Shown here piece by piece: positions 33,818 to 45,439 of a DNA stretch of 64,000 nucleotides; the first letter of the stretch is position 1, and every line of letters begins with the position of its first letter. The notes under the pieces were generated by a model. It was not told the origin of the DNA. It saw only the letters and a program-made list of their open reading frames with translations, and ran no database searches. Both the position numbers and the translations under genes were made by a program. Source of the stretch: Persicaria tinctoria (taxonomy: Eukaryota > Streptophyta > Magnoliopsida > Caryophyllales > Polygonaceae); contig JBANSL010000003.1 in the NCBI GenBank assembly GCA_037127255.1, positions 42,895,314 through 42,959,313 on the forward strand, written 5' to 3'.

Positions 33818-35465
33818 AATCTCTCCCCCCCCCCCCCACTTAACTCTTGCTTGTCCTCAAGCAATCATAAGGCAAAACATCAACTACACATCCCACATGA
33901 AATCTTTCATAAGTTTACACATCAAAAACAACATCATCAATGGTGAAAACACAATCAAACATATAAACGTCATAACATGTATATATGGGTTCAAGTTGCT
34001 TGCATGCTCAAAAATCAACCTTACCAAGGAAAAAATGTGTATCTCTCACTCTCATGTGTTTAGGCTTTAAGCACACACTCACCTCAATTCCATATACAAG
34101 CATCAACTCAAATGTTGACATTTATATCACAAAATCTCGACCGAATACGTCAATGCAAAAATAAGGACATCAAGAGGACTTTCGCTCAATGGAAACCTTC
34201 ATAGAAGATTCCATTCGGAGGGGTTGTAATGGGGCTTGGTAGAAACATAAGGGCAAGGAATTGTATTTGGTCATGTGGTGCAACAAATTCCGGGAAAACC
34301 AGATTCCAAAACTCCTAACATAACACAAACCAACTTAATACATCAAGCTCACTAATGCACGACATCTCTCAACATCATCAAAATAAATCCAAAAATCATC
34401 ATAACTCATCAAATCATCTCACATATCAGGCAATCTAACCACCCAACCAATATATCTGATAACCAACATAAATCCAATTCTTCCTCATTATGCAAAGTAA
34501 GTTAAATGACTCTTTTATTCTTTTCTTTTTTTCGGATTTTTTTTAAACTTACTTTTACCGATAGGTGAATTTTATTCTCCCTAGGTCCTAACTTTTTATT
34601 TCTTTTCCTTAAGCCAAAATACATGAAAATCAAATGCATAAGAATGAGGGACTAATTAAGCACATAACATTACATCTTCTAAAAACCATAAACCATAACA
34701 TCACGCTTTAGCTTTATTCTCCTCAATCTCCAAAATAGATTTCATAACCCACTCAAAATCTTAATTCCCTTGAATAAGGGTAAAGGTCATCATAGGCTAG
34801 GAATCATAATTTTGTGGAGCAATCAATAAAAAGGCTAAAGGCTCAAATTGGCTTCAAAGCAAGATATAACATTTGAACTTATCAAGCAATGAACATGTAC
34901 ATGATCGGCCTTGAAAATAGATAACCATGGCAATACTCATTGATAAATGCATAGGAAGAATAAATCACACAAGAAAGCAAAAGGAATAAAGAAGTATCCC
35001 TTATAAGGCCAAAAATATCTTGTTGGGACAATTTTTTTTTGACTTTCAAGCATACTCCCAAACATAGATCATACATGCTCAATTATATATGATTAATCAT
35101 ATTTCACATAAAAATCAAATTTCAAGATAAGACCAAATCATTCCAGAATTGCATGGGATTTAAAAGATCATGCCAGGACAAACTCAAATTAGATGGAAAT
35201 CTTTGATAACACAATATGCAAAAAAAAAAAACAAGACTCACTTTTTTTCTTAATATTTTTCGACATTTTCAAATTTATGTTTCATTTTTGGCATTTTCTA
35301 TAATATAAAAGAAATAACAAAGACTCAAAAACAGAAATTCAAACATGAACCCCCCCCCCCCCCATAGTTACATGTTGCATTGTGCTCAATGCATAGAAAC
35401 ACAAAAAGGAACAATGTAAAATATAAAAATAAATGGTTTGAAAGAAGAAAATGACTAACCAATTA
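33818..35465 (-). mobile_element. Noncoding 3' internal region of element II
   Basis: Starts with the polypurine motif (minus strand; a C-run at 33827-33838) and aligns in order with 24941-26319 of element I (CAACCTC/ACC-containing and TCATACATGCTCAATT stretches). A second C-run lies at 35349-35362. No gene. Confidence 0.6.
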
Positions 35466-36592
35466 CTAGGAAGGCGGGATCTGGGGTCGAGACCACTGAT
35501 TGATGTCCAGGGAAATATGCGCCCAAGGCTTACGAAGACATACTTGTATCTTGTCTATCTTCTTCTCTAGACTCAACTGATGCTCATGACGTGTACGGAA
35601 ACTTCTTAGGTGATGATCTTCCATTCTAGTCAAGCGATTGTCAAGAATCGCCATAAGCTCAAACAAAGAACTGATCTCAGTGGGGATATCAAGATCCTCA
35701 TCGGTCTCATCTCCGAGAAGAAATCTGATTGACGAGGACGGGTCCACAACCATCCCAGCAGGTGCCGGAACATGATGAATACAAAAAGCAACCAAAGTAG
35801 GGCCAACATGTAAATGCGTAGGAAGATACTGTGGTGCTCACCCTTTGTGCCAGATAACCAAAGGAAACACTCACTACTGTCAAGGCAGGTAACCCTTTCA
35901 ATAATACGAGCGTTCAGTAGGGATGATATGTCAAAATAAAAAGGTGATGGCAAGGGTTGCAGGGAGCTCAAATCCATACCCATATAGCGGGCTATAAGGG
36001 TAATCAATCCACCAAATGTAATATAATATAGGCACTCACATCATCTCTCCTTTCAAATATGCATGTACAAGCAGCCAGAAACATCTCTACCCAATCTGGT
36101 ACACACTCGGCCTCTGGCGTCAAACAATACAACCACATCCACATCCTCTTGGGAACAATCGTCGGATCAGCAGAACCATAGAAGGCAGGCGTCAACACGG
36201 TATAAACGCAGGGTAGGGTGCATAATCGAGTGATCATGAAAGTCCTCAGACCCTCCAGCATGACCTGACACTATAGCCCAAGTCTCGGCAAGTGTAGTAA
36301 TAATCGAGCTTCGAAGCCAAGGATTAGACCAAGGTACATGCATTCCCAAAGAATGAGATAGAAATCGTTTCTGAATCGAGAATTCAGTGCCCAATAATAT
36401 GAAGTGGATGTACTTGTCATATCGCACATCAAGAGTTGACATGAACTGACGCACCAAAACAGGATAAGTCGGCGCACTCATCAATATGAAATTTGCTAGA
36501 CCTCCCTTATCTAGCATCTGAGATACCGGACCACGAAGACCAAGCTTCTGTAATGTCTCGAGATGAAAGAATCGCGTCGATTGATAACTCAT
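35466..36592 (-). pseudogene. Degenerate ATHILA ORF-1-type gene of element II
   Basis: Fragments in different frames (36592-36167, 36261-36004, 36007-35630, 35795-35466) follow the order of the gene at 26320-27592: TRFFHLETLQKLGLRGPVSQ, LANFILMSAPTYPVLVRQFM, then VPDWVEMFLAACTCIFERRD and a C-terminal polar helix (LFELMAILDNRLTRMEDHHL). At least three frameshifts. More decayed than the copy in element I. Confidence 0.65.
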
Positions 36593-37649
36593 ATCTCTTA
36601 TCTAAAACCATCGCTCCTTTTCAACCATAGACAAATAGGTGTGAGCATCCATCTAAGGAGCACGATACATAATTCACAAGATTGAGGAAGAAAGCCACGA
36701 AAACGACCAAAATACGGGCTCCCGGTAGCGGCGGCAGGCGTTGTGGATGGGGCAGAGGGCGCCGTGTAAGCAGAACCACGAATCTGAGTGAAAACATTGA
36801 AAAAACGACATTCACGAACAACTTGGTTTCAAAAGGGTTCTTTGGTGATAGGTAAGGGAATGGAATGAGAAAAGATTGAGTTTTATGGCTATAGGGTAAT
36901 GGAGGAAAGTGTTTTGGTGGGCAGAATCGATTGAAACGCCTTAGGTAGTTTGAATGGATTCCAATAGGCTTTTGGGGTTTTGTAGATTCCTCTTAAGCAA
37001 GCTTGATTGATCCAAAATAGGGAGAACAATATCCGGTGAGTTGGAGGGAATATCTATAAAAAAAAAAGGAAAAATATTAGACTAGATATAAAGATAGAAC
37101 CTCTAATCCTAGGAAATAAGGAAACTAATCCTAAAAAGAAAAATCTAATCCTAAAATAAATAGAAAATAATCTAATCCTAGAACGAAAAATGACCAAAAA
37201 CAAAAACATAGAAACTTCCCTTTCCAAGTTTATCAAAATTCTGACTCGTCGGGCGGACAGGAGGCGGTGGGCGTCCTGTCTGGGGCGGCGGGTGCCGTCC
37301 CCACATAACGTGACTCTGTTCTTCCAAACCAATCAAAACTCGATCACAACATAGGTTTCACTTACCGTAACTTCCAAAATCCGGTGACACGATTGATCCT
37401 ACTTTATTGAATTGAAAACTAATTGCAAAAATAGAAATACTACCTAACTACCTTGGGTTGCCTCCCAAGAAGCGCCTTTGTTTCACATCTTTAGCTCGAC
37501 AATATGCATTTCTTGATCAAGTTACTCCACCAAGATCCCCCACAATTGTCCTTTTCAAGACAAGAGGTGGAACTTTAGGAACTTCTCCAACATATCCTTC
37601 AATTGAATCTATCGATTCCTTCTTGAAATGAGTTACTCCGGGAGGTTGT
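36593..37649 (-). mobile_element. Remnant of element II between ORF-1 and the lost pol
   Basis: Noncoding. GC-rich blocks at 36725-36770 and 37245-37305 (GGCGGCGGGTGCCGTC) mirror those between pol and ORF-1 of element I. The stretch CTACCTTGGGTTGCCTCCCA near 37438 matches the end-of-pol region at ~28640. The plus-strand LTR at 37650 interrupts it; its continuation was not found. Confidence 0.55.
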
Positions 37650-38866
37650 TGATAGAGTCTGTTTTAGTTATGTAATTACATATTATATTAAGTTATTTTC
37701 GTACATATTTTGCATATTTTATAGTTAATTTATATTATTTGTTATTCGGAGTCTACACTCGTGTTTTATTGTATTTCAGGTATTTCCGGATTGGCTCGTA
37801 TGAATTTGGATTATAAACAAGATGGGTCTAGTTAAAATCAGTACACATTGGTGGATCGATAGATGGGCTGTGATGAATTTATACGGAAGGATACGGAAGG
37901 AGCCTCACGGCTGGCGTGAAGCTGCTTGTTACCTTGAGTGATTTTCCGTTATTTGGTTACAAATTAGATTAGATAGAATTAGTTATATTATTATTATATA
38001 ATTATATTAGGATAGATTTATAGTCTATATATACATTCATTCATTCATACGGCATAGGGGGGAGGCCGAGAGTTAGTGAAGGCCGACGGAATAAGTATTC
38101 CTCCTAAACCCTAATTGTCTATTGTTTTATTTTTATGGAGACTTAAACTATTCCGTTTAGTCTGCGATTTGAAGCTTTATTTGGATTGATTGTGAGTTTC
38201 TAATTCTTGTTCCTTAATTCCTATATTTGAATGTTTCAACTTCTTTGTGCTTTATTGTTGATTGTTTTATTCTATCTTGTCCGATCAACTTGGTAGAATC
38301 AATTCAATTGCTGGGGTTTTGTAGATTTCTGATTGCGAACCTTAACTCAAGTAGCAAACTTATCCCTTTAGGGCAGATTGAACTAATTGGATAAGTAGGA
38401 AGTTGGATGTGTTGTTAAATTCCTCCTTAGGGACTGCAAATACCTTGGTTAATCTATGAACTTAAAGCTATCAATTGAGTTAAATCATTCTTTAGAGACT
38501 GTTCGATTGATAAGGGTTTCTAGGATTGATTGGACTAGTAACTATATTAGCTCAGGACAAGGGCATTCATAGGAAACTTAAAAAGACGGGAAGAAGTTAC
38601 AAGGATTATTTCACCCAAATAAAGTGGATATTTGTAGATGAAACTATTTTATTAATCGTTATCTCCATCAATTTGTTTATAGTTTATTTTATTTTCTTTC
38701 TTATTTTCACCACTAAAAAACCCCCGTTTTCGATTAATTGGTAAATAAACTTAACTTAGGAGTAACTTGATTATCTGTGGGATCGACTCGTACTTACCAC
38801 ACTACATTAGTTAGGTAGGTTCGAAATTATTTTGATACGGTTTACGCGACTAAAAATCGTCCATCA
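37650..38866 (+). mobile_element. 5' LTR of non-autonomous Athila-like element E-F
   Basis: Starts TGATAGAGTCTG and ends AAATCGTCCATCA (TGAT...ATCA), followed two bases later by the primer site. It matches the LTR at 42611. A TATA box (TATATATA, 38026-38033) lies upstream of an ATTCATTCAT stretch and a GGGGGGAGGCCGAGAG leader. The part TTAGGGACTGCAAATACCTT with neighbours matches, in reverse, the LTR of element I (23685-24940). Confidence 0.85.
38026..38033 (+). promoter_or_regulatory. Probable TATA box of LTR E
   Basis: TATATATA, repeated at the corresponding site of the 3' LTR (42987-42994), about 60 bases upstream of a purine-rich leader. Its position within the LTR suits the retroelement promoter. 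Confidence 0.5.
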
Positions 38867-38867
38867 A

Positions 38868-38888
38868 ATTGGCGCCGTTGCCGGGGAA
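38868..38888 (+). other. Primer binding site of element E-F (tRNA-Asp type)
   Basis: TTGGCGCCGTTGCCGGGGA directly follows the LTR. It is complementary to the 3' end of plant tRNA-Asp (...CGGCGCCA), the usual primer of Athila elements. Confidence 0.8.
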
Positions 38889-38996
38889 TCAAAGTTTATT
38901 TCTATATTTTGTGTATTTTCCGATTATTGTATATAACTTAACTTTGTTGTGAACCTATCTTACGGTTCACAGCACCCTTACCACTAACATTTTAAG

Positions 38997-39653
38997 ATGA
39001 GATTAATGCAGCGTCAAGGGGAAAGTTTTCGCCATTATTTCACAAGAGTGGATAATTTATTGGATGTCCGTTATCCAAGGGGTTACCAAGATAGTTTGCA
39101 AGATATGGTTGTTTGTGTACTTGAGGGTATGACTCCTGAAACCAAAGAACTTGCTGAGTCTATGAGTAACAGAGGCTTTGTGAGTTTTAATTTATCAAAG
39201 ATGTGGGATTTCGTCTGCTACATGGGTCACCAGGTGGAGCAGGAAGAAGCTTTCATACGCCAAGTTATATTGGAGCAGGTGCTTAAAAGTATGGACCGAT
39301 TTGAGGAACAATTGAACCATCTTAATCAACCGATGAGTGAGTTGGTAGTAGAGCAATGCTTTATTCTTCAAGTTGATGAAAGCCAAGACACAAGCAATGC
39401 TGGTTTGATCGATGAGAGCCCGATGCTCCCTTACAGGGAGTCTCATGAGTGCACGCATGAGGATCCATGTGTTTTGAGTCCTATTTCATCTGAAGAAATC
39501 ATCCGTGACTTGCCTATTAAGGAATCATTTATTGAGCCGATTTCCGTGGCTCCCGGAGAAGGTATTGATATTTCTTACACTTTTGTGAATTTTGGTGAAT
39601 ATACAGACCCTTGGGAGCATTACTTTGAGAAGCCAACAACGGAACTGTGTTAG
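38997..39653 (+). pseudogene. Gag-like ORF of element E-F (truncated)
   Basis: A 218-codon frame. ESFRHYFTRVDNLLDVRYPRG, then DSLQDMVVCVLEGMTPETKE, corresponds in layout to the Ty3/gypsy capsid segment (ExLxxAWxRFxxLLRxCPHHG...FYxGLxxxTR), and it is followed by a polar, acidic tail without zinc knuckle. The ATG follows soon after the primer site. No protease or RT follows, so the protein would be capsid-like only. Homology is judged by pattern and is tentative. Depending on the true start it may be intact rather than broken. Confidence 0.45.
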
Positions 39654-42610
39654 TGGTATTACATTCCTTCAGTAGAGAGTCATGATAAATTGAAAAAGGT
39701 TTTAACTTCTATATTATATAATTTCAGTTTATCATTAGATTATATATGCTTACTTGATATGTGTGCACAAGACTTTGACAAATTACTGAAGGCATTAACA
39801 ATGTCTGATCTTAGAAAGGTTGGTAGAAACCAAGGTATGTTTTTCTTTATTCATTTTATTTTAAGTTAGGATTAATTTATACTATTTTTTTTCCAAAAAA
39901 AAAAAGAAACCCTCTTCCCGTCTCCCTCGTTCTTTCCCTTTTGAAACCCGTTCAGCGCCGCCCATCACCACCGTCTTTCCTCCTCACCTTACCACCCATC
40001 GCCTCTTGCCAGACCGCTGGACCATGCACCAGTAGCCACCCGCGCAGCAGCAACCCTCTCCGTCCTCCTCTGTCGTCGCAGATGTCCAGACCTATCCTTC
40101 TCTCGCCGACGCTTCACAGATCTACTGCTTCCTACAACATTCGCTCTGCTCCAGTCCAACTCGCCATGGTTGTTGTTGCTCCGTGTGGTCGTGCCTCCTC
40201 TCGCCGGACCTGTCAACTGCAACTCGCCGACGCCGTCCATCGCTTCACCTATCGGCGATACCACCGCTCCCCATCCCCCATCATCGCACTGGCACCTTCC
40301 ACCAGATTTCCCTCGCTCCTCTCCGCCTTCACCACTAGAGTCCTAGTCGCTCACGATGCTCGAAGGCCCCGCTGCTGCTCTCAATTGGGCGCTTCACCAG
40401 CTCCTACTCCCGAATGAATCCTTAACATCCATTCCAATGGTAAGTGCAGGTATGCATATTTTTCCTTCCTCTTTTGATTTGCGTAAATTGTAACTCAGTG
40501 CTAAAAATTCTGAATTGTGTGCTTGATGTGGATTGGGTTCACATTGGTGATTTGATTATATCCTATTTCTAATTCATGTGGGATTCATGAGGTTTTTATT
40601 AACTGAGTTTAATGGGAACTTGAATGCTGAATTTTGTCATATCGTGCCTAAATTCTAAACTTTCTTTCGGAATTCGATGGGGTTCGATGTACTTAGCTTG
40701 CTAGGTTGCTGAGTTATTGCCGTGGGAAATTATTGCTATGGGATGTTATGTTTGATTGTGTTGTGGCTGAACGAATGAATTGAAATTGGGGTGGTGATTT
40801 CCTTGCTTACATCTTGGGTCTGATATTTTTTTTTTAGACTTTTAGTGATCCATACTCTCTAGAGCTGATCGGTTTCTTCTTGTCCTGTCCAAAATTAGCT
40901 GAGTTATGTTGGCCTGAGTGGTCCTTATCTACTTGCTTGTCTCCTGCTCTCTGTATCCATTGATTTTTCATGATTTTACTTGCAAAATAGGGGCGAGAAT
41001 GACATGCAGGGGCGGATTTGTGTTTAGTTGGTCTTTGTTGTTCTTAATTCTTGGATGATATATTTTTCTTGGATGTTGGAATGTGTTTGGTTGTGGTGTG
41101 TTTTCTTTGTCTTTTGTTTTCGCCAAGACAAACTGCTAAGGAGATTGCATATATTTTTTTCAACTTCAAGAAGGTTCACGAGTGCCAATTACATCCAAGA
41201 GTTGTTCAAAGTTTCCGCTGAACACCAAGGGCTGTGATTTCTACTCTTTTATCATGTTTTAAGGGTGTTTGTAATTAGGAATAGTCACTTATCTTGCTGA
41301 ATTTTATGCTTTTGATATTCCTTTGCTATTGAGTTGAATCTGCTGTTGATTACTATCCAGTTTTGCTTATTTTTGTTGTTGAGCTGCCAACCTCATTCCT
41401 ACGAGCTACTGCTGCATTTTCTGGTGGGATTTGTTGTTGAATTTCCCCGAGGATATCACCTATATTCTTCCTCCCTCCAGATTTGAACTGAAAGCTTGTT
41501 CTGTATGCCTGATTTCATTGTGAGTTTCCTCTACCTCTTTTATTCCTTTTCTTTACTTTGAGGACAAAGTAAAATTTTAAGCATGGGGTGCGGAATTGAA
41601 GTGTAGCTCCATGTTTTATATATTTTTAGTTTTTTCAATTTTTGTTATGCATTTCATTGCATTATAGGTTGCATTATAGATATTTATATTTGATAATTAT
41701 CCCATGTTCATATATAAGTCATTGAGTCTTTCTTTTTGATTCGTTAGTTTTTTTTAGGTTTGTTAGGAAAGATATTTTTATGATTATTATGACCTCGATG
41801 ATGATATATGGTTTTTCATGGTTGAATAACGATACTTGTGGGATTCCCATAGATAATCTGGATTATGAGATTTAGTATAACTTGATTATTGGTCAGATGT
41901 TCAGATTAGAGCAATTTAATTTAATTTTTTTTATGATTTCTATTGTTTATGTCTAAACCCCCGATGAAAAGCACTAGTAAATTCGGTTATATGGATGTTT
42001 TATGTGTTCTGATATATATGTTGAGTTGATGAGTGTGAGGAGGATAAAACTAACTTACACTGCTCGAGGAGGATAAAATTCACTCAAGTGAAAAGAATCA
42101 TCAATAAACCAATGTTCGAGGAGGATAAAATTCACTCGACACTAATAAGAATTGAGAAAAAAATTACCGTTAGTAACTGATCCTGTTTGTGGAGGATAAA
42201 ATTCACGCAAGGAGGAATAATTTTTTTTAGAAATACTTGGAGTCAAAGAGAAAAAAAATATGACCTATAATCGAATTCCGAAGTAGAAAATGCCTAGTAA
42301 TATATGGGTGTTTATGACGATTTTTAATTGTGCTTAATGAATTTGATTGCTAAACACATTCTGAATGCAAGCATCCACTAAAACTAATTGGAGTTTAAAG
42401 CAATGAGCATGAAGAGTTTGATGTGGGTCTCATAGTGTAATAATTATTTTGAGCCTTAACGTAATAAATACTCCTGAAGCCATGGAAACTATATTGATGA
42501 GTGATCATTCATAGAAATTTATTTGAGTCTCTTGTCTTTCTTTTTTCAGTCTTGTTTTTATTTGTGATAGTTTGCTTGGGGACAAGCAAAAGTCTAAGCA
42601 TGAGGTAGTT
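39654..42610 (+). mobile_element. Internal region of element E-F with a GC-rich gene-like insert and two polypurine motifs
   Basis: At 39905-40430 base composition jumps to GC/CT-rich. It has a 158-codon frame (39941-40417; Pro/Ser/Arg-rich) and ends near GTAAGTGCAGGTATGC, a donor-like junction followed by intron-like AT-rich DNA. This resembles the first exon of a host gene carried by the element (inference). Polypurine-type motifs GAGGACAA...TTTAAGCATGGGG occur at 41560-41588 and GGGGACAAGC...CTAAGCATGAGG at 42577-42606. Between them four GGAGGATAAAATTCAC-like units repeat (42038-42210). No pol is present, so the element is non-autonomous. Confidence 0.6.
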
Positions 42611-43490
42611 TGATAGAGTCTATTTTAGTTATGTATTTTCATATTATATTAGGTTATTTTCGTACATATTTCGCATATTTTATAGTTAATTTATATTATT
42701 TGTTATTCGGAGTCTACACTCGTATTTTATTGTATTTCAGGTATTTCCAGATTGGCTTGTATGAATTTGGATTATAAACAAGATGTGTCTAGTTAAAATC
42801 AGTACACACTAGTGGATCGATAGATGGGCTGTGATGAATTTATACGGAAGGATACGGACGGAGCCTCACGGTTGGCGTCAAGCTGCTTCTTACCTTGAGT
42901 GATTTACCGTTATTTGGTTACAAAATAGATTAGATAGAATTGGTTATAATATTATTATATAATTATATTAGGATAGATTTATAGTCTATATATACATTCA
43001 TTCATACGGCATAGGGGGGAGGCCGATAGTTAGTGACGGGGGACTGAATAAGTATTCCTCCCAAACCCTAATTGTCTCCATCAAGTAGCAAACTTATCCC
43101 TTTAGGGATTATTCAACTAATTGGATAAGTAGGGAGTTGGATGTGTTGTTAAATCCCTCTTTAGGGACTGCGAATACCTTGGTTAATCTCTAAACTTAAA
43201 GCTATCAATTGGGTTAAGTCCTTATTTAGGGACTCTTCGATTGATAAGGGTTTCTAGGACTGATTGGACTAGTAACTATATTAAGTCGGGATAAGGGCAT
43301 TCATAGGAAACTTAAAAGGACGGGAAGAAGTTACAAGGATCGTTTCACCCAAATAAAGTGAATATTTGTAGATGAAACTATTTTATTAATCGTTATCTCC
43401 ATCAATTTGTTTATAGTTTATTTTATTTTCTTTCTTATTTTCACCACTCAAAAACCCCCGTGGGATCGACTTGATTCTTTGTGGGATCGA
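42611..43490 (+). mobile_element. 3' LTR of element E-F, truncated by insertion of the next element
   Basis: Begins TGATAGAGTCTATTTTAG and follows the 5' LTR through the TATA box (42987-42994) and TTAGGGACTGCGAATACC. It lacks about 100 bases present in LTR E around the (A/T)-rich 38100-38340 segment and stops at GTGGGATCGA (43490), where the TCGATATCGA-family LTR begins. The remaining ~90 bases of the LTR were not found downstream. Confidence 0.8.
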
Positions 43491-45354
43491 TGCTGTGAGC
43501 CTAATTTGCCATGTTTTATAGTTACTTTTATATCTATTTCTGCATTCATTTCATACATTTGGGGTTAGAATAATACATAATTTGTGTATTTTATGTTTAT
43601 TTGTAATATATGGAGGTCTACACAAGTTTTTACTATATTTCGCAGAAATCGGACGCACTTTCGAGCTTAAAGGAAAATCATGAAGAAGCTAAGGATGGTG
43701 CAGCTGGAGAAAAGGCTATTTTTCTGCATTCATCATTCGGAGTCAAGTTCTGATGTCTTCATGGGAGTTGTAGACCTCGGAAAGAGCTTTCCAACGCATG
43801 GTCATATGCGTCAATCCAACAAACGAGGACTCGGAAAAGTGCATTTCAAGAATATAGCAGAAAGCTGAGAGACTTACTCGATATCAAGTAAAACAACTCG
43901 ATATCGAGTAACCCATATCGAGCGAAGCTGGGAGATGGAGCAGGTTAGTCGATATCGACATGGTTTGGTCGATATCGAGTAAACACTTGGTTGATTTTCA
44001 CGTCCAGGAGCTGAGATCGACAAAGAAGCTGAAGACGGAGAAAGCCTTACTTGATGTCGAGGAAAGTTACTCGATATCGAGTAAAAGTCAAGTCGACATG
44101 CGTTCTGGAGGCCGGAATCGAGTTGCTGAGCTAAGACGAGAAATTTCTACTCGATATCGTATAGTCTTAGTCGATATCGAGTAAATCCCGGGAGCCGACG
44201 TCGAGCAGTCCGAATATCTTGTTAAGTTCCTATCCTGAATCCATTGGTGATATTTTCGAGATGAAATTCTATCAAGATCTATCAAGTGCCATCAAGTCAA
44301 GAGAGAAGATATTTTATCCAAATTAGATATAGTCCTTTTAGATATAATTATTTATTTCCATGTTTTATCTTAATGTTATTAGATAGATAAATATAGATAA
44401 TTAAATTCAAGACACAATTAGTTACATAGAGGTAGAGAGAGAGTGAGTGGCCGAGAAAAGTTAAAGAGCGAGAGAAAGTTGGCTTCGATCGGTTCTAAAG
44501 CTCTGTTTGGTTTAATGCAAGTAGTTTATTTTTCATCAATGATGTCTGAGATTGGGATGAAGCGCGAGTAGTCCACCTACTTCTAGGGTTGGGGTGAGCC
44601 CGACGATAGCCCTGCGTGTTTGAGGTAAAGATCTAACTTTTATCATGTTTTGAGCATCTACTACTTGTTATGTGTTTATTTCCCATCTAATGGAGGTCCA
44701 TGCTAACAACTTTGATTGTAAACATAAAATCGGTATATACAATTAGGGTTTCTTGAAAGAGTTGTCTAATTGTTGGAAAAGGCGAAAGCTTGGTCCTTCG
44801 ATGCGATTTACATGATTATCCATTTTATTCTTGCCTTATACATATTTGATTATCGTTGTCGCAAACCCCAATCTTGGAAGTCTTTAACATAGTTTATTGC
44901 GAACTCCACATGATTTGTTCTTTATTTTCTTTTGTTTTAAAGTTTTTGTTCTTCCTCGATATCGACAAACATCTTGTCGATATCGAGTACTGATCCCCGA
45001 TCCCAGATCGCCGTAGCTTCTCTTATGCAGGTACTCAACAAAGCCTTCCTCGATGTCGACTTCTTTACTCGATGTCGAGTAAGAACTGGTCGATATCGAC
45101 AACACTCCTGCGAGTGCTGCTGCGTGAATCACTTCTCCGATATTCTGTCGACTAACCCTAGTCGAGATCGAGCATTGTGGCCGACTTCTGTCTGTGAGAT
45201 TCATCCGCTTCCTAAAATCCGCTAAGACGCTTCCTCGTAGATCGATCCTGACTTCCCACTACTGCATCAGGAGGAGGTCTTGTAATCATTTGTGTGGGCA
45301 TAATCTGGTTTGATTTATTTTATAATATTTTGAACTCGATTTCCTCCTACAACA
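43491..45354 (+). mobile_element. 5' LTR (copy A) of the TCGATATCGA-palindrome element
   Basis: Starts TGCTGTGAGCC (TGTTGTGAGCC in copy B) and ends CCTCCTACAACA; the termini TGTTG/CAACA are inverted. The primer site follows at once. It is 1864 bp and matches 47726-49594. The perfect 10-bp palindrome TCGATATCGA occurs eight times (starts 43898, 43949, 43969, 44071, 44171, 44956, 44977, 45090), and TCGATGTCGA twice (45050, 45069). Confidence 0.9.
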
Positions 45355-45356
45355 AA

Positions 45357-45376
45357 TTGGTGCCGTTGCCGGGGAA
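45357..45376 (+). other. Primer binding site after LTR A
   Basis: TTGGTGCCGTTGCCGGGGA, one change (GTGCC for GCGCC) from the tRNA-Asp-type site at 38868. A second copy with another change (TGGCGACGTTGCCGGGGA) follows LTR B at about 49598. Confidence 0.75.
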
Positions 45377-45439
45377 GCAATCAATCGCGCCTTAGGTAGT
45401 TAGATCTCACGTTTTCTTTGAGTTTTCTTCTACAGGTAT

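Noticed and set aside
33827..35362. C homopolymers at 33827-33838 and 35349-35362 as possible sequencing artefacts or i-motifs
   Set aside because: The first is an expanded polypurine tract on the minus strand; the second has no context beyond simple repeat slippage.
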